Positions 43,456-52,510 of a stretch of 64,000 bases of DNA are shown here, one piece after another. The stretch's first letter is position 1. Every line of letters starts with the position of its first letter. A program made the position numbers and the translations under genes. The stretch covers positions 248,001 through 312,000 of the forward strand of contig NZ_JACSPY010000002.1 in assembly GCF_014836885.1 (NCBI RefSeq). The letters run 5' to 3'. This DNA is from Brevibacterium gallinarum (lineage in GTDB: Bacteria > Actinomycetota > Actinomycetes > Actinomycetales > Brevibacteriaceae). The notes beneath the pieces are model-generated. The model was not told the origin of the DNA and searched no databases. It saw only the letters and a program-made list of their open reading frames with translations.

Positions 43456-43486
43456 AGTCTCCAGTCTCCTGTGACAGGAGGGTCAA
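43456..43486 (-). promoter_or_regulatory. MerR-type promoter with a 19-bp spacer and operator
   Basis: On the minus strand: TTGACC (43481-43486), 19-bp spacer containing the perfect palindrome CTCCTGT-C-ACAGGAG (43466-43480), then GAGACT (43456-43461) six bases before ATG 43449. The long spacer is typical of MerR targets; here autoregulation. Confidence 0.7.
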
Positions 43487-43783
43487 CTCCGGCGCGGCAC
43501 AAGGCTCAGAACCTACCGGGATGGACCGCGCGCCTTCACGACGCCCTCAATCTCTGGGAGAGCAGGGACCATGAGTACGAGTGGCGCTCCGACCCGGACA
43601 GACACGGCCGGCCGCGCAGAACGCGACTTCTCATCTGATTTCATTTGCGGCCGTTTCGGTGAAGACCGGAACAGTCGAGGCGAGTGACACCAGAAACGGC
43701 GAGACGGTCTGTCGCGGATCCTGCGGGTCCGCGCAACCGCGTTCGGCAGGGACTGCTCTCGAAACGCTCAAGCGCTCTGCGCT
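43487..43783. other. gap with no convincing gene
   Basis: With the adjoining promoter this is a 334-bp gene-free stretch (43450-43783). It holds a 38-codon ORF at 43571-43687 after a GAGCAGGGA stretch (no recognisable product) and a small hairpin CGCGGA/TCCGCG (43713-43718 with 43728-43733). It is less GC-rich than its surroundings. Nothing else is seen. Confidence 0.4.
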
Positions 43784-44341
43784 CTACTTCACTTCCTTCA
43801 GACACCAGCAGCGGTCGCCGATCGCACCGAAGACGTCGGTCTCGATGCCGCCGAGGTCGATCGGCAGCTCCGAGCCCGGGGTGAGCACCCGGAACCCGGC
43901 CCGGTGTGCGAACGTCGCCCGCGCCTCGGAAGCGGCGGCCACGAGCAGGCAGCGGGTCGGCAGCCCGGCAGCCGAGAGCACTTGCGGGGCCATGCCCACG
44001 AGCACCGTGGCCAGCCCCTGCGAGCGGAAGTGCTCAGCGGTGGCCAGCGCCCGGATGAGCAGCGCCTGGCCGTTGTCGAAGCTCACGGCGGTGACCGCGA
44101 GGACGGCTGCGATCTGCCCGTCGGGGGAGCGGGCGATGAGCCCGGAGTCCTGCGGCAGGAACGCGAAGTCCGCGCCCGAGGCGCCGGTCGCCTCGGCAGC
44201 CCGCAGCACCTCGGCAGCGGGGCCGTGATCATCGGCAGTGAGCAGGTCGAAGCTGTAGCCGGCGTCGACGAGCCGCTGGGCGTAGCGCAGATGGCGCTGG
44301 GCGACGGCGGAATCGTGGAGTCCGGAGTGGAGGAGGGCCAT
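43784..44341 (-). CDS. GNAT-family acetyltransferase
   Basis: A 185-residue predicted N-acetyltransferase. The acetyl-CoA-binding motif A is visible as ALATAEHFRSQGLATVLVGMAPQVLSA (RSQGLAT replaces the usual R/QxxGxG/A), preceded by strand-like GQIAAVLAVTAVSF and followed by CLLVAAASEARATFAHRAGFRVL. Substrate unknown. Start ATG 44341 lies seven bases after a TATCGT -10 box, so leaderless; a longer frame exists but runs through the divergent gene. Divergent from the DUF5926 gene with a 46-bp shared promoter region. Confidence 0.8.
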   Translation of the reverse strand: MALLHSGLHDSAVAQRHLRYAQRLVDAGYSFDLLTADDHGPAAEVLRAAEATGASGADFAFLPQDSGLIARSPDGQIAAVLAVTAVSFDNGQALLIRALATAEHFRSQGLATVLVGMAPQVLSAAGLPTRCLLVAAASEARATFAHRAGFRVLTPGSELPIDLGGIETDVFGAIGDRCWCLKEVK

Positions 44342-44387
44342 GAGACCCACGATATCGGCACCGGCTGCGGGCGATACACTGACCGGC

Positions 44388-45269
44388 ATGGGAAAGAAGT
44401 CCAAGAAGTCCAAGGAAGAGCTCATCGCCAAGCGCCTGGCCAAGCAGCAGGCCGCCGGCTTCGTCAAGCGCCCCTTTGAGGGCCTGCCGTTCGAAGCCGA
44501 CCTCGTGTGCCTGCGCGAACTCGTGCCCGCCGCGACGGCGACCGCGAAGCTGAACGAGGAGCACGGCGGTGACGAGATCGTCATCGCGTCGCTGCTGCCG
44601 GCGGCCTGGCAGGCACTGCACCGCCAGGACGGTGTCATCATGGCCGGCATGCAGGTCCCGGTCGCCTCCCCGGACCCCTCCCGCGACATCGCCGCAGCGA
44701 TCCTCAAGGTCAAGGACGCCGAACCCGGCACCTACGCCGAAGCCGACGCCAACCCCGGCTCCGGCCCGCGCCTGCAGGACATCCTCGACACCTCTGCTCC
44801 CTTCACCGTCAGCGTGCAGGAGACCTTCGACTACTGGCTCGCCGACGACCCCGAGCACCGTGATGAGGACCTCGCCGGTGCGCTCGAACAGGCCAACGAG
44901 TCGATCAGCCCGACAGAGAAGCTCGTCTCCGCCGACTCCGCCTACTGGACCGAGATGGGCGGGCACATCTACCTGCGCTGGGCGCAGATGCAGGACGAGG
45001 ACACTGTCATGAACGGCCTGGCCCGCCTGCATGCTCGCGGCGAGAACACCGTGTCCGGGCTCGGCCGCTACCTCGGCTGCTTCCGCGCCCACGGCATCGT
45101 CATCCCCGTCTGGGAGCTGCCCGATGGCACCCAGCCCGATGCGGTCGAAGAGCCGCTGGCCGCATTCGCTGCGCAGCTCGATGCCGCGATGAGCGAGACC
45201 GGAAACCTCGACTACGACGAACGCCGCGCCAAGGCCGGCGTCGTCTCCCGCCAGCTCACCATCCGCTGA
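44388..45269 (+). CDS. DUF5926 family protein
   Basis: A 293-residue actinobacterial protein of unknown function. It starts with a very basic MGKKSKKSKEELIAKRLAKQQ segment, followed by FVKRPFEGLPFEADLVCLRELVPAATAT and AAWQALHRQDGVIMAGMQVP, typical of the family as I recall it. No catalytic motif visible; the basic N-terminus could bind nucleic acid. ATG 44388 lies seven bases after TACACT (leaderless). In many Micrococcales this gene precedes a glycosyltransferase and pheA, as here; that conserved order is from memory. Confidence 0.85.
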   Translation: MGKKSKKSKEELIAKRLAKQQAAGFVKRPFEGLPFEADLVCLRELVPAATATAKLNEEHGGDEIVIASLLPAAWQALHRQDGVIMAGMQVPVASPDPSRDIAAAILKVKDAEPGTYAEADANPGSGPRLQDILDTSAPFTVSVQETFDYWLADDPEHRDEDLAGALEQANESISPTEKLVSADSAYWTEMGGHIYLRWAQMQDEDTVMNGLARLHARGENTVSGLGRYLGCFRAHGIVIPVWELPDGTQPDAVEEPLAAFAAQLDAAMSETGNLDYDERRAKAGVVSRQLTIR

Positions 45270-45329
45270 CCCGGCTCAGCCGAGCCCAGCACCCGCTGCA
45301 CCACCGTCTGCGTCAGGAGGCAGGATCCG

Positions 45330-46085
45330 ATGTCTGCACCCCCAGCTGTTGCCGCGATCATCCCGGCCAAGGATGAAGCCGAGCGGATCGCCGCGACCGT
45401 GGCCGCCACCCGGCAGATCCCCGGTGTCGACCTCGTCATCGTCGTCGACGACGGCTCATCCGACGACACCGCGAACCTGGCCCGCCAGGCCGGGGCGCAG
45501 GTGCTCGTGCACCGGAAGAACCGCGGCAAGGCCGCAGCGATGATGACCGGCGCGTTCGCCGTGCGCAACCGCGAGATCACCGATGCGCCCACCGGGCAGC
45601 GTCCCGATCACCGGGCGCTGCTGTTCATCGACGCTGACCTGGAGGACTCCGCCGTCGCCACCGCGCCGCTGACCGCACCGGTGCTCGACGGTGACGCCGA
45701 TATGACGATCGCGATCCTGCCGCCGCAGAAGCGCTCCGGCGGCGGATTCGGCTTCGTCGTCGGCCTGGCGAAGAAGGGCATCGCCGAGCTCACCGGCTTC
45801 GAGGCCACCCAGCCGCTGTCGGGCATGCGGTGCCTGAGCCGCGAGGCCTTCGAAGCCGCCCTGCCGTTCGCTGCCGGCTGGGGCGTCGAAACCGCCATGA
45901 CGATCGACGTCCTCGACGCCGGGCTGCGCGTGACAGAGGTCGAATGCGACCTCCACCACCGGGTCACCGGCCGAGACCTCAAGGCCCAGCTGCACCGGGC
46001 CGCCCAGTACCGCGACGTGCTGCGGGCACTCACCGTGCGCCGGGCACGCAGGGCCCGCCACCGCCTCGGGCGCGGCACCCGCTGA
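45330..46085 (+). CDS. family 2 glycosyltransferase
   Basis: GT-A fold glycosyltransferase of 251 residues without membrane helices. Seen: AAIIPAKDEAERIAATVAATRQ (nucleotide-sugar loop), VVDDGSSDDTANLARQAGAQVLVH, RGKAAAMMTGAF, and the metal-binding DxD as FIDADLED near residue 107. The acceptor may be a polyprenyl phosphate or a glycerate, but nothing decides it. It has an AGGA ribosome site and lies 60 bp after DUF5926 and 22 bp before pheA, probably in one transcript. The last residues (RARHRLGRGTR) are encoded across a copy of the dispersed motif. Confidence 0.88.
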   Translation: MSAPPAVAAIIPAKDEAERIAATVAATRQIPGVDLVIVVDDGSSDDTANLARQAGAQVLVHRKNRGKAAAMMTGAFAVRNREITDAPTGQRPDHRALLFIDADLEDSAVATAPLTAPVLDGDADMTIAILPPQKRSGGGFGFVVGLAKKGIAELTGFEATQPLSGMRCLSREAFEAALPFAAGWGVETAMTIDVLDAGLRVTEVECDLHHRVTGRDLKAQLHRAAQYRDVLRALTVRRARRARHRLGRGTR

Positions 46086-46107
46086 CCCGCCCCGAAAGGA
46101 GACCACT

Positions 46108-47037
46108 GTGACGCTGTCCTTCGGCTACCTCGGACCCGAGGCGACCTTCACCGAGGCCGCGCTCATCCAGCTGCTCACCGCCCACGACCGGATGGACGCC
46201 GCCCGCCGGCCCATGCGCAGCGCCGACGCCGCCCTGGCCGCCGTCGCCGCAGGTGAGCTCACCGGCGCGGTCGTGCCGATCGAGAACTCACTCGAAGGCG
46301 GCGTACCGGCGACGCTTGACGCGCTCACCCAGCACGGACAGCTGCAGATCGTGGCCGAAACCGTCGTGCGGGTGCGCTTCGTGCTCGCCGCGAAGCCTGG
46401 CACTGAGCTGGCACAGGTCACCGCATTCTCCACCCACCCGCATGCCGAAGCGCAGACGCGGGCCTGGCTGTCAGAGCACCTGCCCGAAGCCCACTACATC
46501 CCCGCCGCCTCGACCGCGGCCGCCGCCCGCGACCTCGCAGAGTCAGACGTCGACTACCAGGCCGCGATCTGCCCGGCGCTGGCCGCCGAACGCTACGGGC
46601 TCACCGTGCTGGCCGATGACATCGGCGACCGCAAAGACGCCGACACCCGGTTCGTGCTCGTCTCAACCAAACGCGAACTGCCCGCACCCACCGGCGCTGA
46701 TAAGACGACGCTCGTCGCCGCGCTCGCCTCCGATCGGGCCGGTGCGCTGCTGGAGCTGCTCGAGCAGTTCTCCACCCGCGGCGTCAACCTCTCGCGCATC
46801 GAATCCCGGCCCACCGGCGACGGGCTGGGCCTCTACCAGTTCTCCATCGACGCCCAGGGGCATGTGGCCGAGCCGCGGATGGCCGAGGCGCTCACCGGGG
46901 TGCACCGGATCGCCCGCCGCCTGCAGTTCCTCGGCTCCTACCCCTCAGCCGACGGCGAGAAGGTCATCGTCGACCCGGACATGACCGCCCAGGCCTTCAC
47001 CGCCGCAGCAGACTGGCTGGCAGAGATCCGGGGCTGA
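46108..47037 (+). CDS. pheA: prephenate dehydratase
   Basis: Converts prephenate to phenylpyruvate, the committed step to phenylalanine. The 309-residue protein has the PDT domain ([32 protein letters not shown], the catalytic Thr-Arg-Phe in [10 protein letters not shown]) and a C-terminal ACT domain with the ESRP phenylalanine-binding motif ([19 protein letters not shown]), so feedback inhibition by Phe is expected. GTG 46108 has an AAAGGAG site. arcA follows after one base, indicating translational coupling. Confidence 0.95.
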   Translation: MTLSFGYLGPEATFTEAALIQLLTAHDRMDAARRPMRSADAALAAVAAGELTGAVVPIENSLEGGVPATLDALTQHGQLQIVAETVVRVRFVLAAKPGTELAQVTAFSTHPHAEAQTRAWLSEHLPEAHYIPAASTAAAARDLAESDVDYQAAICPALAAERYGLTVLADDIGDRKDADTRFVLVSTKRELPAPTGADKTTLVAALASDRAGALLELLEQFSTRGVNLSRIESRPTGDGLGLYQFSIDAQGHVAEPRMAEALTGVHRIARRLQFLGSYPSADGEKVIVDPDMTAQAFTAAADWLAEIRG

Positions 47038-47038
47038 C

Positions 47039-48262
47039 ATGACGCTGGGAGTCGGTTCCGAGACCGGGCGGCTGCGCGAGGTCATCGTGCACCGGCCGGG
47101 TGTCGAACTGGAGCGGCTGACCCCGAGCAACATGTCCGCGCTGCTCTTCGATGACGTGCCCTTCGCTGAGGCCGCGCGCAGCGAACACGACGGCTTCACC
47201 GCAGCCCTGCGCGAGGCCGGAGTGACCGTGCACCTCTTCAGCGAGCTGCTCGCCGAAACCCTCACAGTGCCCGAAGCGCGCGCCGCGGTGCTGGAGGCGG
47301 TCGTCGACGAGCGCGCTTGCGGCCCCGGCGCCGCCGCCCCGCTGTCCGAGATGCTCGCAGAGATGGATGCCGCCGAGCTCACCGCGGTGCTCATCGGCGG
47401 GATCACCAAACGCGAGGTGACCGACCGCATCCCGGTGCCCGGCTCACTGTGGCTGGCCGACCTGGCTGACAGTGACTTCGTGCTGCCGCCGCTGCCCAAC
47501 CACCTCTACAGCCGCGACGCGTCTGCGTGGATCTACGGCGGAGTGGCGATCAACTCGATGCGCAAGCGCGCCCGCAAACGCGAGACCATCAGCTACGAGG
47601 CCGTCTACCGCTGGCACCCCCGGTTCCGCGCAGCCGGCTTCGCCCACTGGACCGCCGGCGGCGAATCCGGGATCGCGACCACTGAAGGCGGGGACATCTT
47701 CGTCCTCGGCGACCGGGCGGTCATGATCGGGATGAGCGAGCGCACCACTCCCGCTGGTGTCGAACGGCTGACCCGCACCCTCATGTCCGCAGGTGCTGCC
47801 GAGCGGGTGCTGGCGCTGCGGATGCCCGAGCGCCGCTCGTTCATGCACCTCGACACCGTCATGACGATGGTCGATGAGCGGACCTTCCTCTGCTACGGCG
47901 GCCTCGACCCGCTGCCCTCCTACCTCATCACCGGCGGCAGCCAGGCAGGCGAGCTGTCGATCACCGGCTATCCGGCCGCGCAGATGCACTCGGCGATGGC
48001 CGAAGCGCTCGGCTGCGACCGGATGCGCGTCCTCGTCCCCGACCAGGACCCCTACGCCGCTGAGCGGGAGCAGTGGCACGACGGCCTCAACGTGCTCGCC
48101 GTCGCCCCCGGCGCAGTCATCGCCTACGACCGCAACACCGGCGCCAACACGCTGCTGGCCGAGCACGGCATCGACGTCATCCCGATCGCCGGGACCGAAC
48201 TCGGCCGCGGGCGCGGCGGCCCGCGCTGCATGAGCTGCCCGATCCTCCGCGACTCCACCTGA
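47039..48262 (+). CDS. arcA: arginine deiminase
   Basis: Hydrolyses L-arginine to citrulline and ammonia. The 407-residue protein has the full guanidino-modifying active site: [17 protein letters not shown] (substrate Asp), [18 protein letters not shown], HxD in [12 protein letters not shown] and the catalytic Cys C397 in [10 protein letters not shown]. The usual arcB, arcC or arcD partners are absent; its ATG is one base after the pheA stop, an unusual setting. It may serve acid resistance, nitrogen supply or simply arginine catabolism with enzymes encoded elsewhere. Confidence 0.95.
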   Translation: MTLGVGSETGRLREVIVHRPGVELERLTPSNMSALLFDDVPFAEAARSEHDGFTAALREAGVTVHLFSELLAETLTVPEARAAVLEAVVDERACGPGAAAPLSEMLAEMDAAELTAVLIGGITKREVTDRIPVPGSLWLADLADSDFVLPPLPNHLYSRDASAWIYGGVAINSMRKRARKRETISYEAVYRWHPRFRAAGFAHWTAGGESGIATTEGGDIFVLGDRAVMIGMSERTTPAGVERLTRTLMSAGAAERVLALRMPERRSFMHLDTVMTMVDERTFLCYGGLDPLPSYLITGGSQAGELSITGYPAAQMHSAMAEALGCDRMRVLVPDQDPYAAEREQWHDGLNVLAVAPGAVIAYDRNTGANTLLAEHGIDVIPIAGTELGRGRGGPRCMSCPILRDST

Positions 48263-48310
48263 CCAGCACCGACCCCACCTGACCAGCACCGGCCGCACCT
48301 GACCAGCGGT
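48256..48310. repeat. 20-bp tandem repeat across the arcA stop
   Basis: Three copies of a CACCTGACCAGC-containing 20-bp unit (starting 48256, 48276 and 48296); the first copy contains the arcA stop codon. The 278-bp gap beyond (to 48540) shows no gene except the DUF6458 promoter region. Confidence 0.85.
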
Positions 48311-48540
48311 GACGCTCCCAGGCAGCCAGCGCCGACACTCCCAGCCCGGCGGCTGAAACCGGCGCAACCGGCACCCCGGGAGTCGCAGATGCATCCGAAA
48401 CCGCCCCGATCACCGGTGCCTGCACGACCCTGATCGCGGATTGGCGCGTGGTCGTTGTCTCCGGCGGGCACTTCGTCAATACTGAAACTGACCGAGTCGG
48501 GCGCGACCAGCGCTCCGGCGCGACAGAAACGGAGCACCCC

Positions 48541-48717
48541 ATGGGATTCGGAGTCGGAGTCTTCCTCATCCTCGTCGGCGCGATCCTGGCCTTCGCTGTC
48601 CGTGATGCCTGGAGCGTCATGGACCTGACGATGGTCGGCTACATCTGCATCGGCGTCGGAGTTCTTGCGCTGCTGCTGGCCTTCATCACCATGGCCAACC
48701 GGCGCCGGCAGCTCTAG
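48541..48717 (+). CDS. small DUF6458-like membrane protein
   Basis: A 58-residue protein with two helices (GVGVFLILVGAILAFAV and VGYICIGVGVLALLLAFITM) and a basic tail NRRRQL. The MGFGVGVFLILVGAILAFAV opening, an aspartate between helices and the length match actinobacterial DUF6458 proteins as I recall them; role unknown. ATG 48541 is preferred over a longer frame because the family starts at this motif. Followed by a bidirectional terminator. Confidence 0.82.
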   Translation: MGFGVGVFLILVGAILAFAVRDAWSVMDLTMVGYICIGVGVLALLLAFITMANRRRQL

Positions 48718-48740
48718 GCCGCACCGTCAGCGCCACCGAC

Positions 48741-48777
48741 ACTGAGGGGTCTGCCCATACTGGGCGGGCCCCTCAGT
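48741..48777. terminator. bidirectional terminator after DUF6458
   Basis: ACTGAGGGG (48741-48749) pairs with 48769-48777; an inner GCCC/GGGC pair closes the loop. The right arm overlaps the stop of the convergent epimerase gene. Confidence 0.8.
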
Positions 48778-49729
48778 CGCGTCGGGGCACCTGCCCGGCG
48801 GCCGCCCCTGACCGGCGCAGCCCCTGGACACCCTCGATGCCGAGCATCCGGTGCATCCGCGATAGGCTGTACGTCCGCTCCCGGGCCAGATTCCGCATCA
48901 CGTGCCTGGTGAACGGCGGGCGGCGCTTCTTCCGGCGCGCCTTGCGCTCAGCGAACCACGCCTTGACGAGCGCGAGGTCGGCAGCGATCGAGTCGAGTTC
49001 GAGCGAGGGGTGGCCGAACCGGCCGAGGTAGGTGGTGAGCGCCTCGTGCACGATGTAGGGCTGCGGGTCGCCGATGTTCATCGGCCCGTAGGCCTGCGGC
49101 TTCGTCAGTGCGGCATCGACGGCTGCGGTGAGCGTGTCGATGTGCGTCATCGTCATCGAGTGCCGGCCGCCGTCAGGCAGCCGCAGGACACCCTTATCCG
49201 CCGCACGCTCCAGCACCGGCCACAGCGTCGTGTCCTCCGGCCCGTACACGGCGTTCGGGCGCAGCACGAGCGCTTCGGGCCGCACCCGGGCGATGACCCG
49301 TTCGGCCTCGGCGCGGCTGCGCTCATAGGCGCACAGGTAGCGGTGCGGATCGACCGGCCCGCCCTCCTCGTACAGCTGGCGGTGAGCATCGGCCGGTGCG
49401 TAGACGGCGGTGCTGGACAGGCAGATCATCCGCGGCTTGGGGAACGCGTCGAGCACATGGCGGGTGCCGGTGACGTTGACGGCCTGCAGCTCGTCCTCGG
49501 CCGCCCAGTCATCGTCGATGACCGCGGCGTGGACGACGGCATCGGTGAAGCGCAGCCTGCCCTGCAGCTGCGCGGGAATCTCCTCGCGGATGTCCCACTC
49601 GTGGTGCTCGACCCCGCTGATCTGCGGGTCGGAAAGCCCGACGCTCGTGACCCGGCGACCGGATTCGACCAGCCTGCGGGCGATCGCCTGACCGACGTAA
49701 CCGGCAGCACCCGTGACGACGACTCTCAC
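48773..49729 (-). CDS. NAD-dependent epimerase/dehydratase family protein
   Basis: Extended SDR, 318 residues. N-terminal RVVVTGAAGYVGQAIARRL (TGxxGxxG), then strand motifs DAVVHAAVIDDD, MICLSSTAVYAP (catalytic Ser/Thr) and the YxxxK-like YERSRAEAE, so one active-site position is Arg-flanked rather than the standard YxxSK; LRPNAVYGPED and FTRHVMRNLARERTYS follow. Similar to sugar epimerases and 3-beta-hydroxysteroid dehydrogenase-like proteins; substrate unknown. GTG 49729 is set by an AGGAG site five bases upstream; the longer frame has no support. The YxxxK deviation deserves alignment. Confidence 0.85.
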   Translation of the reverse strand: MRVVVTGAAGYVGQAIARRLVESGRRVTSVGLSDPQISGVEHHEWDIREEIPAQLQGRLRFTDAVVHAAVIDDDWAAEDELQAVNVTGTRHVLDAFPKPRMICLSSTAVYAPADAHRQLYEEGGPVDPHRYLCAYERSRAEAERVIARVRPEALVLRPNAVYGPEDTTLWPVLERAADKGVLRLPDGGRHSMTMTHIDTLTAAVDAALTKPQAYGPMNIGDPQPYIVHEALTTYLGRFGHPSLELDSIAADLALVKAWFAERKARRKKRRPPFTRHVMRNLARERTYSLSRMHRMLGIEGVQGLRRSGAAAGQVPRRD

Positions 49730-49980
49730 TTCGACTCCTCTCCTTGCGATCAGGCTAATGCGCCCGCCCACGCGCCGGCGACATTGCCCGCGCCGTGTCT
49801 GCTGTGACTCCGCTGAGCACGCCCCGTTCCCGAGGCGGATCACCCGTTTCCGAGGTGACGGTCGCCGTTGCTGCGGCGCCTTCCCCGCTCCCGAGGCGGT
49901 GGTCGCCGCATGCACCCGGTGTGCCCGAACCGGCACATCGCCGTGACCGGGCGGCGGCGGCTCGTCCGTAGCCTGAACGT

Positions 49981-51474
49981 ATGAGCAGCACACCGCACTC
50001 CGTCCACCGGCCGCGACGACTCCGGATCGCCGCGGCGCTGCTGTGTCTGCTGCTCACCGGCAGTGCGCTGAGCGCCTGCACCCAGTCGGCGACATTGCTG
50101 CCGGAGTCGACTTACGCGGACCTCGTCACTGAGGTCGAGGGATTGGCCGGCGTCACTGCGGTGATGCCGGCGGGCACCGTCGTCACCGTCACCATCGACG
50201 CAGACACTGATCCCGATGCCCTCGATGACACTGCGACAGCCCTGCTCACACGTGTCAACGACTACCGCTACCCGCAGGGGCCGCCGGAGATGAAGGTGGA
50301 ATCCGGCCGGTTCACCGGCACCGTCGGGCACACCGTCCGCAATGCCCCTGCCAGCGTCCCGCAGCCGGGACCGCTGAATCTCTCCCAGCTGCCCTTCCTC
50401 ACCAGCCTGCCCGATGTCGCTGACGGGGAGATCGGCGAGAACATGAACGCCAGCGTCACACTCGCCTCCGGCACCGATATGCGCAGCTGGCTCACCGACG
50501 CCACCACCGGTCAGCGGCAGCTCGTCCTCAGTGTGCGCCGAGCAGCGTCCGCTGACGAGGTCGACCTCGTCGAACACGGCCCGGGCTCCGTGGGCGGGGA
50601 TGCAGGTGATGGGGAGCCGAGCATCTCTGCCCGCGTCGACATGTCCGAACCAGGCGTCCAGGACGCCATCACCCGGTTCTGTGACACGGCAGAACGAGCC
50701 GGCAGCCTGCCATTCACCGTCCAGTGGACGCACTCCCTCGAGCGCCCCAACGCAACGGTGCTCGTCGCACACGATGCCGACATCCCTGACGTCCGCGACG
50801 TCTTCACCGCCGAATACGGAACCGGCGAGCTCTCCGACCTCACCGCTGTCTCTGCTGAGGGGCTGAGCGTGGAGTTCGGCGACGGCCGAGCAGACACTGA
50901 CGCCTACTTCCAGGCCCGGGACCTGCTGGCCGAGCGCGGCATCACCGTCGAGCACATCGCACTCAACCGCCAGTCCATAGACGTCGTGACCCCAACCAGC
51001 ACCGAGCTGCACGTCCTCGCCGACCTGATCGCCGGCAGCCAGTGGCCGCTGCCCGGCGACGTGACGCTCACCGTCAGCAACACCGCCCACCCAGCCGACA
51101 GCGCCAGCTTCCCCGCCACAGACTGGCCGGCCCATGCCGACCTGCTCGCAGCGCTGTGGGATGCCGGCTTCACCGCCGTGCGCATGTCAACGTCCGTCGG
51201 CGGCACGGGCGCGGACTTCCGGCTCGACGTCCACCGCACCGACGGCCAGGACCTCACACGCGCGGCCAGCCAGGAGGTCCTCATCGAGGTGCTGCGCGAC
51301 ACCGGATGGGACGGCACGGCGCTCATCACGCTGGCTGCCGAAGGCCACCCCTCCTTCACCGCTACCGAACGCGGGAAGGCCACAGGAGCCCGCATGTCCC
51401 TGCACGGCGTCGACCCGAAGCCCTCAGGCTGGGCGAAGGAGTTCTTCGACCGCTTCGACGCCACCGCCAGCTGA
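49981..51474 (+). CDS. large secreted lipoprotein of unknown function
   Basis: A 497-residue exported protein. The signal peptide RRLRIAAALLCLLLTGSALSAC ends in a lipobox (Cys near residue 33). The mature protein is acidic, Asp/Thr/Val rich, without membrane helices, and seems to contain two or three similar alpha/beta segments (for example VTAVMPAGTVVTVTIDAD, LIAGSQWPLPGDVTLTVSN, DWPAHADLLAALWDAGF). No known family recognised. ATG 49981 lies six bases after TAGCCT (leaderless). Flanked by unrelated genes, so function stays open. Confidence 0.75.
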   Translation: MSSTPHSVHRPRRLRIAAALLCLLLTGSALSACTQSATLLPESTYADLVTEVEGLAGVTAVMPAGTVVTVTIDADTDPDALDDTATALLTRVNDYRYPQGPPEMKVESGRFTGTVGHTVRNAPASVPQPGPLNLSQLPFLTSLPDVADGEIGENMNASVTLASGTDMRSWLTDATTGQRQLVLSVRRAASADEVDLVEHGPGSVGGDAGDGEPSISARVDMSEPGVQDAITRFCDTAERAGSLPFTVQWTHSLERPNATVLVAHDADIPDVRDVFTAEYGTGELSDLTAVSAEGLSVEFGDGRADTDAYFQARDLLAERGITVEHIALNRQSIDVVTPTSTELHVLADLIAGSQWPLPGDVTLTVSNTAHPADSASFPATDWPAHADLLAALWDAGFTAVRMSTSVGGTGADFRLDVHRTDGQDLTRAASQEVLIEVLRDTGWDGTALITLAAEGHPSFTATERGKATGARMSLHGVDPKPSGWAKEFFDRFDATAS

Positions 51475-51552
51475 CCCGGCCCGGCCGACCCGCCCCGGCT
51501 GATTCGCCCCGGCCCGACCGCGCCGGCCGAATCGCCCGTCCAGGGCCCCGGA

Positions 51553-52380
51553 TCAGGTGCCGTCCGTGCGGTGCTGCCACTGCGGCTGGCGCTTGGTCAG
51601 AAACGCATCGATGCCCTCCTGCGCATCGGGCATGACGGCATTGGCCGCCATCGTCTCCGACATCTGCGCATACGCAGAAGGCGTATCGAGGTGGATCTGC
51701 TGATAGAACGCCTCCTTGCCGATCGCCACCGTGGCAGCCGAGGCCTCAGCGACCGTCTGCGCCACCTCCGAGGCGGCAGCAGCCAGCTCGTCATCGCCCA
51801 CAACATGGGAGACGAGCCCGAAGGACAGTGCCTCGCGGGCATCGAGCAGATCACCGGTCAAGAGCATCCGCATCGCCGTCTTGCGCGGCACAGCGCGGGA
51901 GAGCGCCACCATAGGCGTCGAGCAGAACAGCCCGATCCGCACTCCCGGGGTGCCGAACCGGGCTGATTCGGCAGCAACGGCCAGGTCGCAGGTGGCCACG
52001 AGCTGGCAGCCAGCGGCGGTCGCGACCCCCTGGACGGCTGCGATGACCGGCTGCGGGATCGACTGGATGAGCAGCATGAGCTCAGAGCAGCGCTCGAAGA
52101 TCTCCTGCTGCCGGGCATGATCGGCCCCGCGGATCTCCTTGAGATCGTGCCCGGAGCAGAACACGTGGCCGGCCGTTGAGAGCACGACTGCGTGCACATC
52201 CGTGCGTTCGCCGATCGCGGTGAGTGCGTCGATGAGCGCTCCCATGACCGGCATCGACAGCGCGTTGCGGGTCGGGGCGGCATCGATCATGACGAGGGCG
52301 ACCGCGCCCTCGACGGTGACAGTGACAGGGGCATCGGCGGCGGCCGGTCCCGAGGCGGTGGTGGCAGTTTCGTTCGTCAT
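51553..52380 (-). CDS. enoyl-CoA hydratase/isomerase family protein
   Basis: Crotonase-fold protein of 275 residues. Seen: APTRNALSMPVMGALIDAL, the oxyanion-hole region GHVFCSGHDLKEIRG, and QSIPQPVIAAVQGVATAAGCQLVATCDLAVAAESARFGTPGVRIGLFC. The position of the first catalytic Glu (normally GGG-x-E) is occupied by AAGCQL, with Gln, as in several non-hydratase members, so true hydratase activity is doubtful. ATG 52380 is six bases after CACACT (leaderless). N-terminal TTASGPAAADAP derives from the dispersed motif. Probably acts on an acyl-CoA. Confidence 0.88.
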   Translation of the reverse strand: MTNETATTASGPAAADAPVTVTVEGAVALVMIDAAPTRNALSMPVMGALIDALTAIGERTDVHAVVLSTAGHVFCSGHDLKEIRGADHARQQEIFERCSELMLLIQSIPQPVIAAVQGVATAAGCQLVATCDLAVAAESARFGTPGVRIGLFCSTPMVALSRAVPRKTAMRMLLTGDLLDAREALSFGLVSHVVGDDELAAAASEVAQTVAEASAATVAIGKEAFYQQIHLDTPSAYAQMSETMAANAVMPDAQEGIDAFLTKRQPQWQHRTDGT

Positions 52381-52510
52381 GGCACCAGTGTGACACCCGC
52401 CACGGACGTCTGCACTGGGCCTGCTTTGTCGCCAGGTCTCGGAGTGCTCGTCTGAGACTTTCATGCTGGTCGATATGGCTGAATTGACCGTTTTGGGCGA
52501 TAATACTGAT

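Noticed and set aside
43571..43687. 38-codon ORF in the gap between the MerR and GNAT genes
   Set aside because: No family, no codon bias and only a weak ribosome site; mentioned in the gap entry but not called as a gene.
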